Shown here: positions 1 to 7,546 of the stretch, in pieces
How positions within the stretch are numbered: position 1 is the first letter of the stretch
Layout of the letters: every line of letters starts with the position of its first letter
NCBI GenBank assembly: GCA_002314445.1
Contig: DCFX01000006.1
Coordinates: 1-26,360 of the forward strand
Origin: Treponema sp. UBA1793
GTDB taxonomy: Bacteria > Spirochaetota > Spirochaetia > Treponematales > Treponemataceae
Length of the DNA stretch: 26,360 nucleotides
Direction: 5' to 3'
Position numbers and translations under genes: made by a program
Notes under the pieces: generated by a model
Seen by the model: the letters and a program-made list of their open reading frames with translations, nothing else
Told to the model about the DNA's origin: nothing
Databases searched by the model: none

Positions 1-1091
1 TCGCATGTGCCGTCGTTCGTATTAACAAAGCTGAGCACCGCATTGCGCGGCAGACTTTCGTTTTCTACTGCATATCCGTGGTTCTGGCTTGATATGTATA
101 CCCGCCCGGTGGAAAGCTGCTTCACCGGCTGATTGGCACCGCGGTGGCCGTATTTCAGCTTCATTGTCGTTGCACCACGTGCAAGAGCAAGAATCTGATG
201 GCCCAGACAAATGCCGAAGATTGCCTTACCTGATTTGCACAATACCTTCAGATTTTTTATGATATCCGTGTTTTCTGCAGGATCGCCAGGCCCGTTCGTG
301 AGCATGATACCGTCGGGATTATACGCAAGGATTTCTTCAGCAGTCGCCGTACAGGGAACGGTCACGACCTCAACCCCCCTTTTGAGCAGTTCACGCCTGA
401 TGTTTGCCTTTGCACCGAAATCCCACAGAACGACTTTCTTTCCTTTCCCGTTTTTCATCGCTTCGTCGGGATTATTAAGCTTGGTACCGTCTTTTAGGAT
501 GGGAACTGCACGGTATTTTTCCGCTTCCGCGAACACAACGTCAGCAGGCTCCTGAATTTTATCAGCATTGCACGTGACGGCCTTAACGGCATCGACGATT
601 TTGAAAGCCTTTATTTCGCGCAGCAATTTCGCTTTTGCTTTGGGATCCGAGAGAGCGGCAAACTCTTTCTTTGCTTCGTCGGAATCACCTGCGATGAGGC
701 GGGCATTCATAACGCCCGTTTCGCGTAAAACTTTCGTAAGCTGCCGGGTATCAATATCGTAAAGGCCTATAATGTTGTTTGATTTCAGAAAAGAATCTAT
801 AGTGTCCCGGCATCGGAAATTTGAAGGAACATCGCACCAGGAACGGACAATATAACCGCGGACATGACTTTGAGCACTCTCAAAATCGTGGGGTATTACG
901 CCATAATTTCCATTCAAAGGAAATGTCTGGGTAACTATCTGCCCGTAATAACTGGGATCGGTCAGGGTCTCAAGATACCCCGTCATGCCAGTCGTAAATA
1001 CAGCTTCACCGGTTATACAACCGGGAGCTCCAAAACTTTTTCCTTCAAAGACCAGTCCGTTTGCCAGGACAAGGCACGCTTTAGTACTCAT
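1..1091 (-). CDS. carA: Carbamoyl-phosphate synthase small subunit, 3' end cut by the window edge
   Basis: This is the glutamine-hydrolysing subunit of carbamoyl-phosphate synthase, which supplies ammonia to CarB for pyrimidine and arginine synthesis in the cytoplasm. Reading the minus strand from the ATG at 1091 gives about 363 residues with no stop before the edge. The start (MSTKACLVLANGLVFEG) and the DPSYYGQIVT stretch match the CarA N-terminal domain. The class I glutamine amidotransferase part has LTNGPGDP, the nucleophile motif GICLGHQ (Cys near residue 295), KYGHRGANQPV and SSQNHGYAV. Only the last residues, including the final catalytic His/Glu region, lie outside. carB would be expected next, beyond the left edge. 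There is no clear Shine-Dalgarno sequence; a TATAAT lies only 11 nt before the ATG, so the leader may be very short. The identification is secure from the motifs. Confidence 0.96.
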   Translation of the reverse strand, partial: MSTKACLVLANGLVFEGKSFGAPGCITGEAVFTTGMTGYLETLTDPSYYGQIVTQTFPLNGNYGVIPHDFESAQSHVRGYIVRSWCDVPSNFRCRDTIDSFLKSNNIIGLYDIDTRQLTKVLRETGVMNARLIAGDSDEAKKEFAALSDPKAKAKLLREIKAFKIVDAVKAVTCNADKIQEPADVVFAEAEKYRAVPILKDGTKLNNPDEAMKNGKGKKVVLWDFGAKANIRRELLKRGVEVVTVPCTATAEEILAYNPDGIMLTNGPGDPAENTDIIKNLKVLCKSGKAIFGICLGHQILALARGATTMKLKYGHRGANQPVKQLSTGRVYISSQNHGYAVENESLPRNAVLSFVNTNDGTC

Positions 1092-1102
1092 ACTAAAGCA
1101 TT

Positions 1103-1137
1103 ATTATACATATTTAAGGGGGTAGTGAACACCCCTT
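1103..1137 (-). promoter_or_regulatory. Probable carA promoter with an overlapping inverted repeat
   Basis: On the minus strand a perfect TATAAT lies at 1108-1103, 11 nt before the carA ATG. The -35 position is poor, and it overlaps a 6-bp inverted repeat (AAGGGG at 1116-1121, CCCCTT at 1132-1137). The repeat is followed by five T on the plus strand, so it could be an operator or a weak plus-strand terminator. The sequence alone does not decide between them. Confidence 0.4.
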
Positions 1138-1261
1138 TTTACAATTTTTGCATAAATATAAATACAAATGCATAGATATGCAATTTAACAGATAAACTGA
1201 TATCCTGCTTGCAAAAAACGGAAACACCATGTATGCTGTTTCCGTTCCAGGAGAAATACTG

Positions 1262-2296
1262 ATGATTCCAGTTTCATTATATGACGCCGCTTTCGCTTAT
1301 AAAAAAGCTCAGCTGTGGAAACAGCTGTACGACAGTGAACTTTTCGCCGTCAGGTTTACCGACGGAACGACCGGTTACTGCTGTGTTCTGGGAAATCTTG
1401 GTGAAGACTTTTCACTCTGCGTGTATGTGGGTGCCGGAGGATTGAATTCCTTCTACACCATGCTTGCCATGGATCCTGATTCCGCAGCGGCAAGTGATGA
1501 TATATTTCTTTCACAGAACTGTTTAAAATGTTCTTTCGTGCCTGAAAACGAACTGCTTGAAAAAGAATACGGATGGCTGCAGTCGTATGCAAAAAAAAGG
1601 AAAATCATTCTGCGCGGACGAAATGCATATGTAAGTTTTACACGTTTTTCCTCCGGACAGTTTCCCTGGTATATAACAGACAAACAGGAGCAGCAGTATA
1701 TGGAGCAGGCGATCCTTGCAGCCTGTGAAGTATCCCGGAAGCTTGCCGCAGCTTCAAAAAAAGAACTGGGCATTACCGAAGTTGACGAACATGATGCCGT
1801 ACCGCTGCTTATCTGCAACGGAACGGGCTTTGAATGGGGAAAGACGACTCTTCCGGCGCCTCAGCCCATAAAATACCCGCAGCCGGAACTGACCGAACCC
1901 TCCGTAATAACAAAGCTTACATCGTTTCCCAAAAAAGGGACCTGCGAATGTGCGCTGAAAATACTGCCGGTTCATATCCCTTCCGAAAAAAAAGGCGACG
2001 ATACCCCGCGGATGATCGCGATACTGATTGCAGCAGACAGCGAAACCGGCTGTATTATATCCGGTACACCGGTACCCTATGATGAGGACAGATACGACGA
2101 ATATATTCAGCAGCTGGCCGGAGTGTTTGAAAAGCAGGGGAGCCTGCCACAGACAATAAAAGTGCTCGATGACCGTACCACCGCACTGCTGCGGAATTTC
2201 TGCAAACAGCTCAACATACAGATGTCCGTCGATTCAATTCCCGCTGTCGAGGAAGCGATGGACGGTCTGACGGAATATTTACAAAACACCCTTTGA
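1262..2296 (+). CDS. DUF7309/DUF6930-like protein of unknown function
   Basis: A 344-residue soluble protein with no signal peptide or membrane segment. The start at 1262 is preferred over the in-frame ATG at 1229 because AGGAGA lies 7 nt upstream of it. The N-terminal half (YKKAQLWKQLYDSELFAV, then GYCCVLGNLGE and LCVYVG) resembles what I remember of the DUF7309 family. The C-terminal half (from about residue 235: RMIAILIAADSETGCIISG, then the LPQTIKVLDDRTTALL stretch) resembles the DUF6930 domain usually paired with it. No biochemical role is known for these families and none can be read from the sequence. The gene is divergent from carA and stands alone. Its base composition is like the rest of the window, unlike the AT-rich gene that follows. 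Family assignment is from memory of the pattern and is moderately sure. Confidence 0.7.
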   Translation: MIPVSLYDAAFAYKKAQLWKQLYDSELFAVRFTDGTTGYCCVLGNLGEDFSLCVYVGAGGLNSFYTMLAMDPDSAAASDDIFLSQNCLKCSFVPENELLEKEYGWLQSYAKKRKIILRGRNAYVSFTRFSSGQFPWYITDKQEQQYMEQAILAACEVSRKLAAASKKELGITEVDEHDAVPLLICNGTGFEWGKTTLPAPQPIKYPQPELTEPSVITKLTSFPKKGTCECALKILPVHIPSEKKGDDTPRMIAILIAADSETGCIISGTPVPYDEDRYDEYIQQLAGVFEKQGSLPQTIKVLDDRTTALLRNFCKQLNIQMSVDSIPAVEEAMDGLTEYLQNTL

Positions 2297-2507
2297 TTCG
2301 AAACCACTGAAGCAAAAAAGCCATCAGACAAGTACAAGTAACAGAGTCATAAAAGAAGTTCATTTCCTTTGTGACAAAGTTGGGCATAATTTTAAACCTA
2401 TACTTGAATTTTATACCTAAATCAATAACCCCGCCGCAAAAATCATCGATTGCTTTTATCCTGGTTTTTAGTTCCATATTTGCCTCAGTTTTTTGAATAT
2501 AAAACAC
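2211..2507 (-). other. Doubtful antisense ORF in the gap before 2608
   Basis: A 98-codon minus-strand frame covers the 2297-2607 gap and runs 86 nt into the end of the upstream gene. An internal ATG near 2477 follows GAGG at a plausible distance, and the first 60 residues from there (starting MELKTRIKAIDDFCGG) look protein-like. The remainder is simply the reverse of the neighbouring gene. It may be a truncated remnant or chance. I do not recognise it, and otherwise see in this gap only the hairpin and promoter listed separately. Confidence 0.15.
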
Positions 2508-2521
2508 GTAGTTTCAAGGAA

Positions 2522-2552
2522 CGGGACTGATAAAACTTTTTGTTCAGTCCCG
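2522..2552 (+). repeat. 9-bp inverted repeat upstream of the AT-rich gene
   Basis: CGGGACTGA (2522-2530) and TCAGTCCCG (2544-2552) are perfect inverted arms around a 13-nt loop. A further GACTGAAC follows at 2561-2568. The repeats sit just upstream of an extended -10, so they may be an operator, perhaps for the WYL regulator encoded downstream. A terminator is less likely, because no T-run follows on the plus strand. Confidence 0.45.
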
Positions 2553-2570
2553 CTGTATGTGACTGAACTA

Positions 2571-2598
2571 TGATATAATTTAATAAGTCTACAGGAGG
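2571..2598 (+). promoter_or_regulatory. Extended -10 promoter and strong ribosome binding site for 2608
   Basis: TGATATAAT at 2571-2579 is a perfect extended -10 (TGnTATAAT). AGGAGG at 2593-2598 lies 9 nt before the ATG at 2608. A good -35 is not visible, which fits an extended -10 promoter. Confidence 0.6.
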
Positions 2599-2607
2599 AA
2601 TAAAAAG

Positions 2608-3564
2608 ATGAATCAGGAAGAAAATGATACAAAAGAGGCAAAGGATGTTATCCGTAAGTTTATTAAGGAATATTTCACTAGTGATTTGACAGAAGAAGCT
2701 GTTGACAAATTAAGAAATTTTGATTTTTTTGATCTTTGGAGGAAAAAAGATACCAATTTTGGTTATCCCGGCATTCAATATCAACCTCTTTGTAAATTCG
2801 ACGGAGACCGGACAAAACTTGCAAACGCCATTTATTATCTGGTTTTGACCGAATTGCCGGGTAAATCAAAAAATGAAAAACTTAAATTTGACGAAATAGT
2901 ATGCGGACAAGGAAAAGGTGATACTGACAGCTGTCTGTACAGCGGTGATACGCTCAATACATTTGCAACACTTTTTGGCTACCGTTCGCTGACGGAGGAT
3001 ATTTTTAACGATAGTAAATTATATGCAGAAATAAAACAATTTAGCGAAAAATATTTAACAATAGGGAATTTTATGCCCTTACCGAAAAAGACCATTAACA
3101 GGAAGAGTATTAATTCATATCGGGGAAATAATAGGTGGCGGGATTATTATGATGTTTTCCTTTTTGAGTTTGATAAGTGTCTGCGAAAGGAAAATGGATA
3201 TGATAAAACATTGGATAGTCTTATACAAGAAAATTCTTTTTATTTTACGGATAAAATGACTATTCAAGAATTTATACGAAAAAACTTTCTGGAACCATAT
3301 TTTAATTTTGATAAAAATGAAATAATGCCTCTTTTTACGGAGGATTTTACCAAGCGATTGAATTACAGTAGTTCAGAACGAGATCCTTCGTCATATAAAA
3401 AATTTGCACACAAGTATATCAAAAAGTCAATTGCGATAATTGAGTACCGTACATGGAGAATGACGAATATTTTAAAATTTAAATTAGGTTTAGCGCCATG
3501 TATTTCTGATGATGAGGTAAATCTGTATCTTCAAGATTTACAAAAAAAACTGAATAAGGACTAG
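2608..3564 (+). CDS. AT-rich hypothetical protein
   Basis: A 318-residue protein, rich in Lys, Asn, Phe and Tyr, with no signal peptide or membrane segment. I do not firmly recognise it. The blocks FDFFDLWRKKDTNFGYPG, FGYRSLTED and KYLTIGNFMPLP are reminiscent of a DUF6994-like group of uncharacterised proteins, but this is only a resemblance. The start is fixed by an ideal AGGAGG. The codons are visibly more AT-rich than in carA or the exporters, which suggests later acquisition. The stop is followed after 3 nt by the WYL regulator, so the two are probably co-transcribed; WYL regulators often control accessory or defence genes next to them. A role in such a module is inference only. Confidence 0.75.
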   Translation: MNQEENDTKEAKDVIRKFIKEYFTSDLTEEAVDKLRNFDFFDLWRKKDTNFGYPGIQYQPLCKFDGDRTKLANAIYYLVLTELPGKSKNEKLKFDEIVCGQGKGDTDSCLYSGDTLNTFATLFGYRSLTEDIFNDSKLYAEIKQFSEKYLTIGNFMPLPKKTINRKSINSYRGNNRWRDYYDVFLFEFDKCLRKENGYDKTLDSLIQENSFYFTDKMTIQEFIRKNFLEPYFNFDKNEIMPLFTEDFTKRLNYSSSERDPSSYKKFAHKYIKKSIAIIEYRTWRMTNILKFKLGLAPCISDDEVNLYLQDLQKKLNKD

Positions 3565-3567
3565 CCT

Positions 3568-4311
3568 ATGCCCGCCGCCACCGACAAGAACAATCTGATA
3601 ATCTACCGCCGCATTTTGCGTTTGGACGAGCTTCTTTCTCCCGGTCGCTATCCTTCACTGCAGGAATTGATTGCCGACGAAGAACTTACCGCCTCACGCA
3701 CTACGATTTTCCGTACGATTGATTTTATGCGCAACCAGCTGCATGCACCAGTTGTATTTGACAAAAAACATGGCGGTTACGGCTATTCGGAAAAGACGTT
3801 CAGACTGCCGGCTTTCTTTTCGAGCGAGCAGGAACTTTTTGCGGCGGAACTGATGCAGAATATGGCCGCAAAATTAAAGGGCACTCCGCTTTACGAGAAC
3901 GCTCTTTCGATTTTGGATTATATTCAGAACAACACAGTGCGCAATCCAAATGAACGAGAATTCTCGAACGACAAAAACGGAAAGGAAAACACGAATCTTG
4001 AATGGGCGCGCGACCGCTACATCTTTTTAAGTTCGGAAAATTCTTCCGTGGAAAAAGAAACTTGGTCTACGCTTGAACGCACGATGAAATCCTGCCGTCA
4101 AATTGAATTCGACTATCATTGGAAAAAAGAAAATCAGCTTATCAAAATAAAATTCAATCCGTATCAAGTTGCGAACTCATCAGGCCGCTGGTACTTGTGG
4201 GGATATGACTGCGCAATAAAAGACAACCGCCTTTTTTTGCTGGACTTAATCAGCGGCGTAAAAATTATTCCCAAAGAATTCAAACTGCCTAAAGATTTAC
4301 AGTGGTTTTAG
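3568..4311 (+). CDS. WYL-domain transcriptional regulator, C-terminally truncated
   Basis: This encodes a cytoplasmic DNA-binding regulator of the helix-turn-helix plus WYL type, 247 residues long. Residues 10-75 form the winged helix (IADEELTASRTTIFRTIDFM is the recognition-helix region, followed by the wing GGYGYSEKTFRLP). The WYL core lies at about 170-235 (FNPYQVANSSGRWYLWGYD). Family members usually run to 310-330 residues, with a WCX domain after a FxLPxD motif. This protein stops eight residues after FKLPKD begins, so that domain is missing. AAGGA at 3555-3559 serves the ATG. The last 10 nt overlap the reading frame of the next ORF, which begins inside a lipobox; this points to a deletion joint. 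Ligand binding may be altered. The family is sure; whether the protein still works is not. Confidence 0.85.
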   Translation: MPAATDKNNLIIYRRILRLDELLSPGRYPSLQELIADEELTASRTTIFRTIDFMRNQLHAPVVFDKKHGGYGYSEKTFRLPAFFSSEQELFAAELMQNMAAKLKGTPLYENALSILDYIQNNTVRNPNEREFSNDKNGKENTNLEWARDRYIFLSSENSSVEKETWSTLERTMKSCRQIEFDYHWKKENQLIKIKFNPYQVANSSGRWYLWGYDCAIKDNRLFLLDLISGVKIIPKEFKLPKDLQWF

Positions 4312-5264
4312 CTGGATGTGCTACAACTTCAGAAGTTGCAGTAAATCCGGCCGAACTTACTTATAAGGAGATCTCTGCTTCAGACCTTATGGGCAGTGAT
4401 CAAATTTACCAAAAATATTTTTCGGAGAAAGATGCTGCCTATAAAGTTTTAAACGTCTGTATAAAAAATGCAGAAACAGAAAGTTCGGACAGCACGAAGG
4501 AAATACTTCTTGTAATTACCGACAGGCCAAACGATTTTTCTTATGAACACAAAGTCTATGCAACAAATTTTGCAAAAGAAATGAACACTAAAGACCCTGG
4601 CTGGAAGGAACGGATTGAAGCTGTTTCTGACAACAAAAAATACAACGGCAACTACGCAGTTTATTTATATGGCAAAAAAACAGGCAACTGGATTGACGGT
4701 TACACAACTAGAGTTATCCTGTTCAATATTGAAGGCATTCCGACCACGGAGCAAATAGAAGCTGACAAAGCCGCGGAGAAAAAAGCAAAAGCCGAAATAA
4801 AGACCGCTGCCGCAAAGAAGGAAGCGGAAGAAAATGTCCGTCTTGACGCGAAAGGCAAAGCTGTTGCAAAAGGCTACACGTATCACGGGATTGATGAAGC
4901 AGCACAAAACGCAAAACTTTTCAATAATAAGGCATTAAAAGAAGGTCACGCATATTACATTTCAGCCTTGCTTTTTAATGTGTATTTGGGCGGAGATTAT
5001 GCTCAGGTTGTAGTTTCGCTGTTTGGCAGCGCAATTGACCAAAAGGTAGATTACATAAACAAGGATGTAAGGGGTGAAGTGTTGGAAAATGCCAAATTCT
5101 TCGGAAACTATCTTCCTGTTACGGTTGTTGTCGCCGGCGGAGAAGGTTATTCAAAAACGCCCGTAATTTTAGGCCTTGTGAAAGATGATGAAGAAAAATC
5201 TGAAAATTCCAACAGCGATGAAGATGCCGATTTAAAAATAATGCAGGAATTATTCGGAATGTAA
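4293..5264 (+). pseudogene. Lipoprotein gene lacking its signal peptide
   Basis: The frame opens after a TAA at 4290-4292. It reads VVLAGCATTSEV within a few codons, a textbook lipobox with its Cys, but without the positively charged and hydrophobic segment that must precede it. The only possible start is GTG at 4302, itself part of the lipobox. The remaining roughly 320 residues are intact. They comprise a globular N-terminal part, a Lys/Ala/Glu-rich probable coiled coil at about residues 148-185, and a C-terminal part containing HAYYISALLFNVYLGGDYAQ. The acidic tail is rich in Asp, Glu and Ser. I do not recognise the family. Without the signal it cannot be exported or lipidated as designed, so I treat it as 5'-truncated. 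It may still be translated in the cytoplasm by coupling to the overlapping WYL stop. Confidence 0.65.
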
Positions 5265-5277
5265 ACAGAGGAAAACA

Positions 5278-5430
5278 AGGAGGCAAACTGCTATGACATT
5301 ATAAGAGACTGTATAGTAATCTACCAGACTCCCGACGGACAGACAAAGATAGACATCAGATTTCAAGACGTAATAGTCTGTCTTGCACAATGTAAGAGGC
5401 AAAAGTTTTTATATTCTGGAGCATAAAGCC
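5278..5430 (+). pseudogene. RhuM-like fragment
   Basis: AGGAGG at 5278-5283 precedes an ATG at 5293 that reads only four codons before TAA. The adjacent frame from 5292 reads DIIRDCIVIYQTPDGQTKID and then IRFQDVIVCLAQCKR before TAA. This closely resembles the N-terminus of RhuM-family proteins (typically I.iYqt.dG.tkIdVrFedetvWLtQ), which are common in accessory islands and restriction loci. A small deletion just after the start and loss of everything past about 45 codons make it a pseudogene fragment. Function of the family is not established. Confidence 0.6.
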
Positions 5431-5511
5431 GGGCTTGTCGTTAAAACCGGCTTACCGGAAGGAATTGTTTACGACGGCATTCACAGTGTAAAACTCCTTT
5501 TACGGAGATAA
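5409..5511 (+). other. Short open stretch between two pseudogenes
   Basis: A 34-codon open frame (starting KSFYILEHKAGLVVKTGLPE) lies between the RhuM-like fragment and the YgjP-like remnant. It reads like protein but I do not recognise it. It may be the join of deleted segments. Confidence 0.2.
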
Positions 5512-5794
5512 GTGATGAAATATATCCCCTTTTCAAAAAATATGATATTTCAAACCCTTCTGTCCAGATCAGGGCTATGAAATCACGATGGGGAACGTAT
5601 GCCGTTAATAAAGGTATCATCACATTAAACAAACAGCTCATAGAAGCACCGCGCTGCTGTATTGAATAGTCATACTGCATGAGTACAGCCATTTCCTTCA
5701 GCCTGATCATTTAAGCAGATTTTATACGCTCGGCACATTTTTTATGCCTGACTGGAAAGAGCGGAAAAAACTGCTGGAAAAACAGCATATATAA
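5499..5794 (+). pseudogene. YgjP-like (DUF45/M48-type) metallopeptidase remnant with a frameshift
   Basis: From 5499 one frame reads ISDEIYPLFKKYDI, then IRAMKSRWGTYAVNKGIITLN and KQLIEAPRCCIE, ending at TAG 5667-5669. Shifting by one base there, as if one T were lost from GAATATGTC, the sequence continues VILHEYSHFLQPDH and then MPDWKERKKLLEKQHI to a TAA at 5792-5794. Together these are the conserved core and zinc motif (HEYSH = HExxH) of YgjP-like metallopeptidases, whose members often sit beside type I restriction genes. The N-terminal half is absent. The single-base frameshift plus truncation makes it non-functional; a sequencing error could explain the frameshift but not the missing half. 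Confidence 0.75.
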
Positions 5795-5870
5795 GTTGCA
5801 TTTTTTCTACACACGAGTGCACCACAGTACATTTCTCCGGGAGTACAACATAATCCTGCTGTAAACTATA

Positions 5871-5928
5871 TTGACTTAGTATTAAGCACTGGCTAAGATA
5901 TTCTTAATTATACTATATATAAAGAGGG
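5871..5928 (+). promoter_or_regulatory. Sigma70-type promoter and ribosome binding site for the P13-like gene
   Basis: TTGACT at 5871-5876 and TAAGAT at 5894-5899 are separated by exactly 17 nt. AAAGAGGG at 5921-5928 is the ribosome binding site, 6 nt before the ATG at 5935. The rest of 5795-5870 holds nothing recognisable. Confidence 0.6.
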
Positions 5929-5934
5929 TTGAGT

Positions 5935-6600
5935 ATGAAAAAACTTATGTGTTTACTGCTTGTTGTTACACTTGGACTTTCTTCAATGCTTTGTGCTGAA
6001 GAAACTGAGGGAAAAGCCAATAAAGAATCAGAAAGAAAAGTACAAAAACTTATCGACGACGGTCTTGCCGATAATCAGGCAGAGATTACTGCTGCTGCTG
6101 CACTGCTTTCCGCCGCGCAGAAAGACGCGCTGATCAAAGAAAATTCGAAAGGAACATGGCCTGTTGTCCTGAATATTTTTGTCGGATACGGCGTCGGTTC
6201 GTGGGTAGAAGGTGATAAAGTCGGAGGACTTGTTGGAAGCATAGGCGACGGAGTTACCGAACTGGGAGCAATCATATCCTATTCAGCCGGTTACATTGCG
6301 TCATTTCAGGTCGCCAGCAGGGCTGCATCGACTTCCGATTCCTCCGTCACTTATGAAGATATAATAAGACCTGGTTTGATCGGCTATGCAATCGGAACGG
6401 CATTCGCTGTATTAAACGTTGGTGTATATATTTTCCAGATTGTCCGCGGCGCGACCTATCCGGGCAACTATAACAAGCTCCTTGAAACAACCGTACGTGG
6501 CGACGGCAATAAAGAAATCAGTTTTGACTTTACCCCGTCAATCCAGTTTGATAAAGACAACAACGCGCAGCTTGCGCTTGCCTGCCAGATGAAATTCTAA
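5935..6600 (+). CDS. Secreted P13-porin-like membrane protein
   Basis: A 221-residue protein with a Sec signal peptide (MKKLMCLLLVVTLGLSSMLC, cleavage likely just after, before AEE). The start at 5935 is preferred over the in-frame TTG at 5929 because of the binding-site spacing and the signal peptide. After an alanine-rich charged segment come two or three hydrophobic, glycine-rich stretches: WPVVLNIFVGYGVGSWVEGD at about 77-96, ELGAIISYSAGYIASF at about 110-125, and GLIGYAIGTAFAVLNVGVYI at about 147-166. The order LNxFxGxGxGSxxxGDxxGG followed by helices recalls the P13 family of spirochaetal integral outer-membrane porins. This would place it in the outer membrane, but the match is from memory. 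It is flanked by a decayed island and an AraC gene and appears monocistronic. Confidence 0.6.
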   Translation: MKKLMCLLLVVTLGLSSMLCAEETEGKANKESERKVQKLIDDGLADNQAEITAAAALLSAAQKDALIKENSKGTWPVVLNIFVGYGVGSWVEGDKVGGLVGSIGDGVTELGAIISYSAGYIASFQVASRAASTSDSSVTYEDIIRPGLIGYAIGTAFAVLNVGVYIFQIVRGATYPGNYNKLLETTVRGDGNKEISFDFTPSIQFDKDNNAQLALACQMKF

Positions 6601-6626
6601 TCTGTATAAAATAAAAAGCAGGAAAG

Positions 6627-6664
6627 GGGCGTCCCGAAAGTTTCATGTACGGGATGCCCTGCCG
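6627..6664. terminator. Hairpin between convergent genes, probable bidirectional terminator
   Basis: GGGCGTCCCG (6627-6636) pairs with CGGGATGCCC (6650-6659) over 10 bp, with one G-T pair and a 13-nt loop. A TTTT run follows at 6667-6670 after GCCGGG. It lies between the convergent ends of the P13-like and AraC genes. Confidence 0.6.
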
Positions 6665-6698
6665 GGTTTTAAAGCAACACCTGCCTTTCTTATTCTCC

Positions 6699-7475
6699 CT
6701 ATAATAATTTGATGCTGGATGGTGTAATGTGGCGTTCGTTCTTGTAAAAAGTCGAAAATGCGGAAATTGAACTGAATCCTATCGCATCGGCAATTTCTTT
6801 CATGCCGGCACCCCTGCTTATCATCGACGTTGCAATATCGACTTTATACAGCGAGATATACCGGTGCGGTGTAAAGCCGGTATCCTGCCGGAAGCAGCGG
6901 ATAAGATGATCTTCGTTCACATTGATATTGCGGGCTATCCCCTTAACTGAGAGTTCGCTTACGGGGCCTGCATGGATACAGCGGATTGCCGCCTGTGTAA
7001 CGGGGCTGTGGTACTGATGAAATGGCATATAATCGTGAAGCAGGGAAACAAGAAGTTCAAAATACATAGGCCCCAGATGAAACCGCTCCTCACGGTCGGT
7101 AAGCGTTATCCCTGCAGAATCAAGCAGCGGTTTTATACCGGGAACGGACGATGCATCAATCTCAACAAAATCCTTAATAAAAAGTTTTTCGTATGACAAA
7201 AAATCAAAATAAATATGATCGACCGGGTCTGACGGATCCTGAGTTACGTTAAAACCGGGATCTGCCGGAAATATATACAAATAACCGGGATTAAGTCTCC
7301 TCTTTTTCTGATAATAGACGGTCCCGCTTATAATATAATGGATTCTGTTCGTAAGATAAAACTGATAGCGCGCCCATACTTCCGGATTATAAATGCGGCC
7401 GCACATCTGCATCGTAAACGGATTTTCCATAAAGATACAATAATTAAAAAGTCGATTTTTGTAAACATCATGCAT
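6699..7475 (-). CDS. AraC-family transcriptional regulator
   Basis: A 258-residue cytoplasmic regulator with an N-terminal cupin-like sensor domain (RIHYIISGTVYYQKK and LNPGYLYIFPADPGF are strands of the barrel) and a C-terminal double helix-turn-helix of the AraC type from about residue 160. The second motif shows MISRGAGMKEIADAIGFSS followed by FYKNERHITPSSIK, close to the AraC consensus (IaxxvGFxsxsyFsrxFKkxxGxTPsxyr). No clear Shine-Dalgarno sequence precedes the ATG at 7475, and a later start (for example at MENPF) is possible. It is divergent from the two-gene ABC exporter beginning 71 nt away, so the exporter is the likely target; the inducer is unknown. Confidence 0.88.
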   Translation of the reverse strand: MHDVYKNRLFNYCIFMENPFTMQMCGRIYNPEVWARYQFYLTNRIHYIISGTVYYQKKRRLNPGYLYIFPADPGFNVTQDPSDPVDHIYFDFLSYEKLFIKDFVEIDASSVPGIKPLLDSAGITLTDREERFHLGPMYFELLVSLLHDYMPFHQYHSPVTQAAIRCIHAGPVSELSVKGIARNINVNEDHLIRCFRQDTGFTPHRYISLYKVDIATSMISRGAGMKEIADAIGFSSISAFSTFYKNERHITPSSIKLL

Positions 7476-7546
7476 AATTTAAGGATTTACAATTTCAGCT
7501 ATTGGCAGCATTCTCTTAGCTGTATTTTGAATCCGGGGGTTTCAAC

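Noticed and set aside
864..1175. Plus-strand ORF over the carA start
   Set aside because: Antisense to clear CarA sequence, with no motif or ribosome binding site.
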